Part shown: positions 59,915 through 64,000 of the stretch, piece by piece
Position numbering within the stretch: position 1 is the first letter of the stretch
Layout of the letters: each line of letters opens with the position of its first letter
Assembly (NCBI GenBank): GCA_963513935.1
Contig: OY740765.1
Location: 147,895,830 to 147,959,829, forward strand
Length of the DNA: 64,000 bases
DNA from: Aphrophora alni
Lineage: Eukaryota > Arthropoda > Insecta > Hemiptera > Aphrophoridae
Reading direction: 5' to 3'
The notes under the pieces: generated by a model
Told to the model about the DNA's origin: nothing
Database searches by the model: none
What the model saw: the letters and a program-made list of their open reading frames with translations, nothing else
Program-made: the position numbers and the translations under genes

Positions 59915-60150
59915 GTCTTCCGATTGGTCATTCCATGATTACTCATAGATGTTTGATTAACACGGGAACCCTCCACAATGCTCATTATGTCAACCATTCT
60001 GAAGCTAAAGCACGTCCTCATGGAGTGGCTCTTTACAGCCCTGTAATTGGTTGTTTTCCCTCTATTGATTTTTATCTAGGTTTACTATTATTAACTATTT
60101 TGACTGATGTTATTTATTTTTTAATTTGCATACAACAATTACTTTAGTTT
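59915..60150 (+). pseudogene. Weak LINE C-terminal fragment
   Basis: CTTCCGATTGGTCATTCCAT and the following bases resemble 55660-55686, the LINE segment encoding HIGHSMVTH. The continuing frames show NPPQCSLCQP-like residues and, near the end, IDFYLGLLLL, like a LINE carboxy end. The middle is lost or rearranged, so this is only a tentative assignment. Confidence 0.4.
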
Positions 60151-60951
60151 GTAGTTTTGTGATTATTATTGTGATAATTTTTCGCTTAAAAAAAGTCTGT
60201 AGTTTTTTGCAGCATAAATAAGTGGACGGGGTTGGTATATTTTGCCCATAATTCAAACTTATTTATCATTTTTTATACATAACTCTAAATTTCAATAGTT
60301 ACAATAAAAAAAAAAATCAATTGGCTATTTTCTCAAATCGGCCACACCGATGTTGATCACATTTTATATGTAGAAAATATATATAGTAATATATTTGCGA
60401 TTTCTTAAAATGTTCAGTGACAACATTTGTTTTGTCAATGACAGTGTTGGAATATGATTTTAAAGCTAATTGTAACGGAATTTTTTTAAAATCAGTGCGC
60501 TATTTCTCGAGTTTTAACAACTTATTTACAGTAATGAGGAGGAAAACAATATTTTCATTATATTTTTAACATTTCAGCGACAATGTATATTTGATTAATA
60601 ACAAAGTTGGTACATAATTAAAATGTGATTTATAATAGAAAAAATAATTAAAATCGCTTCACAAGTTTCAAGGTTATAATTGGTTTTAGTTTGAACATCC
60701 CCTTGTTACGCCAGATTATACTATGTGATATAAAGCCTGAGCTGTAACCTTTAGATGAGCAGAGATACCGTGTCTATTAAAACGGTGGGTGGAATACTTG
60801 TTTCTGTTTGTTGAATATGATTTAACCAAGCTGTTTTAGAAAAGGATTTTAATACATGATAACAATTGCTTGCAAATCAGAGAGGCTTGTAAAATTTAAC
60901 ATGGTAAACAAAAAAAAGACAAAATAAATAGATAACAGATATCCATGATTT
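60151..60951. other. Intergenic, nothing identified
   Basis: AT-rich sequence, no recognisable feature. Confidence 0.4.
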
Positions 60952-61147
60952 TGTAGAACAAAAACTCGAACACAAGCTCTCACAAAAACTACGTTTATTA
61001 AATCAAACGTGTTCAACGACAAAGTCTCCATCCTCAGTGATACAGTTACAATAACAAAACTATAGTGATGGCGACTCTCTCCTTCAAATCCGTTTGATTG
61101 AATAAACATAGTTTTTGTGGATCTTGTGTTCGAGTTTTTGTTCTACA
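60952..61147. repeat. Inverted pair of retroelement tails (Penelope-like?)
   Basis: Arms at 60952-61014 and 61083-61147 are inverted copies: TGTAGAACAAAAACTCGAAC and its complement form the outer ends, and GTTTGATT-AATAAAC the inner. The intervening sequence read on the - strand, CTGAGGATGGAGACTTTGTC followed by GTTGAAC, recalls the degenerate hammerhead-like motif (CTGANGA-stem-GAAAC) in the terminal repeats of Penelope-like elements. That assignment is an inference. Confidence 0.55.
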
Positions 61148-61425
61148 TAATATTATCTCACAAGTCAAGTTCAATATTTATTTATCCATGATTTTGATTT
61201 ATGTGTAATAAACCAAATAGTAAATTAATTCCATGTAACGTATAGAAAAAGGGCTACGTTTATCTGTAGCATAGACTTACTTAGAATGTTAAAAGATAAG
61301 ATACATTTATGTGTTTTATTGAAAGGTTAGGTTTTATAAACATATCTCGCAGTGGATTCATTTAGATATAGATTTTGTAACAATACAACTTACATTCATA
61401 GTGTACAACATTACAATCTGCTATT
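61148..61425. other. Non-coding, nothing identified
   Basis: AT-rich sequence between the inverted tails and the pyrimidine tract. Confidence 0.35.
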
Positions 61426-61621
61426 ACTCTCTCTCTCCCTCTCCCTCTCTCTCTCCCTCTATCTCTCTCTCCCTCTCTCCCCCCTCTCTCTCCCTTTCTC
61501 TCTCTCCCTCCCTCTCCCTCCCCCCTCTCTCTCCTTCTCTTTCCCTCTCTCTCTCTCCCTCTCCCCTCTCCCTCCCCTCCCCCTCTCTATCTCTCTCTCT
61601 CCCTCCCTCTCTCTCTCTCCA
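61426..61621. repeat. (CT)n pyrimidine microsatellite, ~195 bp
   Basis: Almost pure CTCTCTCC-type pyrimidine on the + strand, interrupted by a few A residues. Open frames over it (Ser/Leu/Pro or Arg/Glu/Gly runs) are simply consequences of the repeat. Such tracts can form triplex (H-DNA) structures. Confidence 0.97.
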
Positions 61622-62438
61622 TCCCACCAATGCCAACATTGTAATATTAAACCTACAACTTTATTATTTTATCATTAATATAGGGAGTTTTGGAGCCTAC
61701 ATTAACAATTTTAATTGAAGTACCTGGACATCAAGTATAGTTTTCTTAATATCCTGTTTTGAGATGAAAACCAAATAACAATTAATCCAGGCTATTAAAG
61801 ATATACAAACACCAGTTTTTGCACAGGTGGAGCAGTGGACGCAGCTAGTCTCATACATGAGAAATTAAAATGACAAATACCAGTCAAAACAAACATCTAT
61901 TAATTAGACAAATGACTTGTAATGTTTGTCTGATGACTGACGTTGTAGGGATTGCACCCAATAATAGATTTATTTAGAGATGCAAGTATGTTGGATAGTG
62001 GCCATCATTTGTGTCTAACAATGTTTCATCAGCAATTCTACATAACCCATGTTAACAAATCAAATCATTGTATTGGTCACAGTTATTATACAGGATGATC
62101 CAGATTTTGATCAAATTTGCTAGTGTGTAAGCCTTATAAGAGACCCAAACAAAACGTATTGGTCATCATTTCTCAAAAAATGGCTGTTCGTGATTTATTT
62201 GTAAAAAACAAAAAAAAAACTCGGCTAATAATCTATTTTAATATATGTAATTTCTCTATTTGCCTTATATATAATCACATTTAATTTGGTTATCATAATA
62301 TTCGGTTTCTTGGTATAATATTGTATCTCAAGAATATTCATTATGGTTCATAATTGCTCTACAATTTTTTATTTAAGTTTTTACATCAATTCAAAACTTT
62401 GTTATCCATAATTTTAACAAAATGTTTTATTTTTACAG
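61622..62438 (+). other. Probable intron upstream of Ig exon
   Basis: AT-rich. A segment at 62090-62210 (CAGATTTTGATCAAATTTG, CCCAAACAAAACGTATTGGT) resembles part of the tandem units (27043-27130). The right end is the 3' splice site TTTATTTTTACAG of the Ig exon. Confidence 0.5.
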
Positions 62439-62563
62439 AATACAAATTGTCAAAGAAGGAAGGAAGAGAATGCTAATCATTAAAGATGTCAAAATAACTG
62501 ACGCAGGAATTTTTAAGTGTTTGAGTAATGCAGATGAAACTGCAGCTGAGTTAATAACTCAGT
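62439..62563 (+). CDS. I-set immunoglobulin-domain exon, muscle giant-protein type
   Basis: The exon lies between TTATTTTTACAG (ends 62438) and a consensus GTAAGT donor at 62564. One base completes a preceding codon, 41 codons follow (IQIVKEGRKRMLIIKDVKIT, then DAGIFKCLSNADETAAELIT and Q), and one base is left. LIIKDV, the D-AG-(F/Y)-C core with the second Ig cysteine, and NADETAAEL are the E, F and G strands of an I-set Ig domain as in obscurin/Unc-89, titin/Sallimus or projectin. In such proteins Ig modules build the sarcomere M-line or Z-disc scaffold. The first Ig cysteine lies on an upstream exon not visible here. The sequence cannot tell which giant muscle protein this is. Confidence 0.8.
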
Positions 62564-62937
62564 GTAAGTTAAGAGATAATTTCATTTAGACTAACAATAT
62601 GTAAATATTCTATCGGTAGAATGTTCCAATGATGACAAAGCTGTGTAATGCAATTTTCAAAAATAAAGTTTTTATGGAAAAAAAATAATAATTTTAGAAA
62701 AGTAAATTTTTTAAAGTTGAACACTCTGTAGAAGAAGAAGTAATGAAACCAAATGCTATCACATAATCCTATCCGTCAAACCAGTGTTGAAATAAGTCCA
62801 TTATGGGTTTTGTTAATAAAAGCTTAATTAAAAATAATAAATAAAAATTCTTCCACTTTAAATAAGGCTGAAGTTTTGTTGCTTAGTGCCCCAGTAGGAG
62901 TAACAATGAGATCATGTATTAAACTTCTGAAAGAGGG

Positions 62938-62994
<57 letters not shown>

Positions 62995-63139
62995 GAGGTA
63001 ATCATTACTAAATGCTCTATTGGTCTCTGATACATCAGCTATAAGCTTATTGTTCTCCTTTATAATCACTATATACCAAAACACAGTGCATCTAATGAGC
63101 TCTAAGATCATGTGTCCAGCCTTCTTTCTCAAAATCTTC
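62564..63139. other. Intron or intergenic sequence
   Basis: Begins with the splice donor GTAAGTTAAG. No second Ig exon is visible in the window. It contains the TA microsatellite at 62941-62992. Confidence 0.45.
62941..62992. repeat. (TA)26 microsatellite
   Basis: 52 bases of uninterrupted TA dinucleotides. Confidence 0.97.
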
Positions 63140-63989
63140 CTTTGGTTGCTGATGACTAGAGATTCTCGCTGTTATTCGACCCTCCACATGTTACGTATAT
63201 TTGCTGTGCTGTGGCGGTGGTCTTATGATTCCTTATTTACTTTTCTAGACCTTCCATTCGGTTGCTGTTGTTGGTCACTCTACCCTCTAGTTGATTGATG
63301 ATCTTCTCCTGCTCTTTATTGATTTCTTTAATTTGCTCAATATCTTCCAGCACAATTGTATTTCGGGACTGGCATTCCTCTCAAACTTCCTGCGCTTTTA
63401 ACTCCAAGTTTTGTTGAATCTCCTCCTTGTTCCTTTGTTTAGTAATCGCCAAGTCTTTTTCTAGAGATCTGTGCCGTTCTTCCGTTTCTAGGATGAGTTT
63501 TTCTTGTGCAGCTTGGTGGTGTAATTGTAAACGCTGCCACAGTCTTTCTTCTACGCTCTCTATCTGAGTCCGGACGTCTTCTCGGATGCTCTCTATTTTT
63601 CTATCTTGCATGTCGAAACGTTGACCTATATCCTTTTTTAGTTCACCCTTATTATTTTCTAGACTTTGGTTTATTTCCCCTTTTAGTTGACCTATATCCC
63701 TTTTTAGTTCACCCTTATTATTTTCTAAACTCTTATTTAGTTGACTAAAAAGTTTCTCTAACGTCAACGGTGGTGTTGGCTATTCTTCTACTGCGTTTTT
63801 GTCACTCGTTATTTCGTCTGTTTCACGATCCATATGTGTTCCGGGGTTCCCGCCTAACTCGAATTCTTCTTCTTCCATTTCGTTGATCGGTTTATCATAG
63901 TCAGGGATTCGCGACCCTTCCAGCGGAATGCCCTCAACGTCCATATTGTCACTCGCGACCGCGTCTTCTTTACGACGGGACGATGACAT
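63140..63989 (-). pseudogene. Coiled-coil, gag-like frame with in-frame stops
   Basis: A single - strand frame runs from an ATG at 63989 (MSSSRRKEDAVASDNMDVEG) to about 63150. It is interrupted only by stop codons: TAG at 63780-63782, TGA at 63381-63383, then TAA and another stop further on. The N-terminal 70 residues are acidic and polar. The middle (63767-63381) is a long Glu/Lys/Gln-rich coiled coil with an internal repeat: LENNKGELKRDIGQ and LENNKGELKKDIGQ, about 22 residues apart. This resembles the N-terminal region of gag-like proteins of insect Ty3/Gypsy retrotransposons, which often start with repeated N/K/E/L coiled coil. No capsid, zinc knuckle or pol is in the window. A decayed host coiled-coil gene cannot be excluded. 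Confidence 0.55.
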
Positions 63990-64000
63990 ATCCGGTAAGC

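Noticed and set aside
61352..61718. Open frames of Ser/Leu/Pro on + and Arg/Glu/Gly on -
   Set aside because: They are the direct translation of the CT microsatellite.

Overview
Organism and gene content. This is an AT-rich, intron-rich, repeat-laden eukaryotic window. It looks like an arthropod genome, most likely an insect: the dominant remains are insect-type mariner/Tc transposases, non-LTR retrotransposons, a Ty3/Gypsy element, Penelope-like elements and hAT-type elements. Only two host genes can be supported, both on the + strand and both only partly inside the window. (1) Four consecutive exons at 6111-6331, 8961-9278, 15443-15677 and 17120-17278 encode the last 310 residues (BACK and PHR domains) of a BTBD1/BTBD2-type BTB protein. 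All junctions are in phase, and the BTB exons must lie left of the window. (2) One 125-bp exon at 62439-62563 encodes part of an I-set immunoglobulin domain of the giant muscle-protein type (obscurin/Unc-89/titin-like); the rest of that gene is not visible. Layout: 0.9-3.5 kb is a - strand mariner-like transposase pseudogene split by a 1482-bp LTR-like insertion with a 4-bp target duplication. 3.8-4.2 kb is a - strand relic of a hAT/ZMYM1-type zinc finger. 6-17.3 kb is the BTBD gene; its large second intron carries a decayed Ty3/Gypsy element (LTR, primer site, gag zinc knuckle, protease, RT). 17.7-18.4 kb is a short Penelope-like insertion holding only a GIY-YIG endonuclease between 66-bp inverted arms. 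21.2-21.5 kb is a small tandem repeat. 23.6-25.9 kb holds two - strand LINE relics. 25.9-30.2 kb is a nearly perfect tandem pair of 2130-bp units with a Penelope-like tail. 30.8-31.3 kb is a GC-rich hAT-type non-autonomous element with an 8-bp target duplication. 32-40 kb is a mosaic of repeated blocks, foldback and mariner-type MITEs. 40-47 kb is almost featureless. 47.3-50.7 kb is a satellite array of about 16 units that carries splice-like signals in every unit. 52.8-53.6 kb contains two adjoining transposase relics. 55-61 kb has LINE fragments, a second copy of the LTR-like element and paired Penelope-like tails. 63.1-64 kb is a - strand coiled-coil, gag-like frame broken only by stop codons. 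The host genes do not form a functional unit with each other; nothing here resembles an operon or defence cassette. The items most worth a second look are the splice-signal-bearing satellite, the tandem Penelope-tailed units, the endonuclease-only Penelope insertion just past the BTBD stop codon, and the possible 3'UTR intron of the BTBD gene. No RNA gene or CRISPR array was found. All similarity calls come from reading translations by eye and recalling family motifs; no database search was run.
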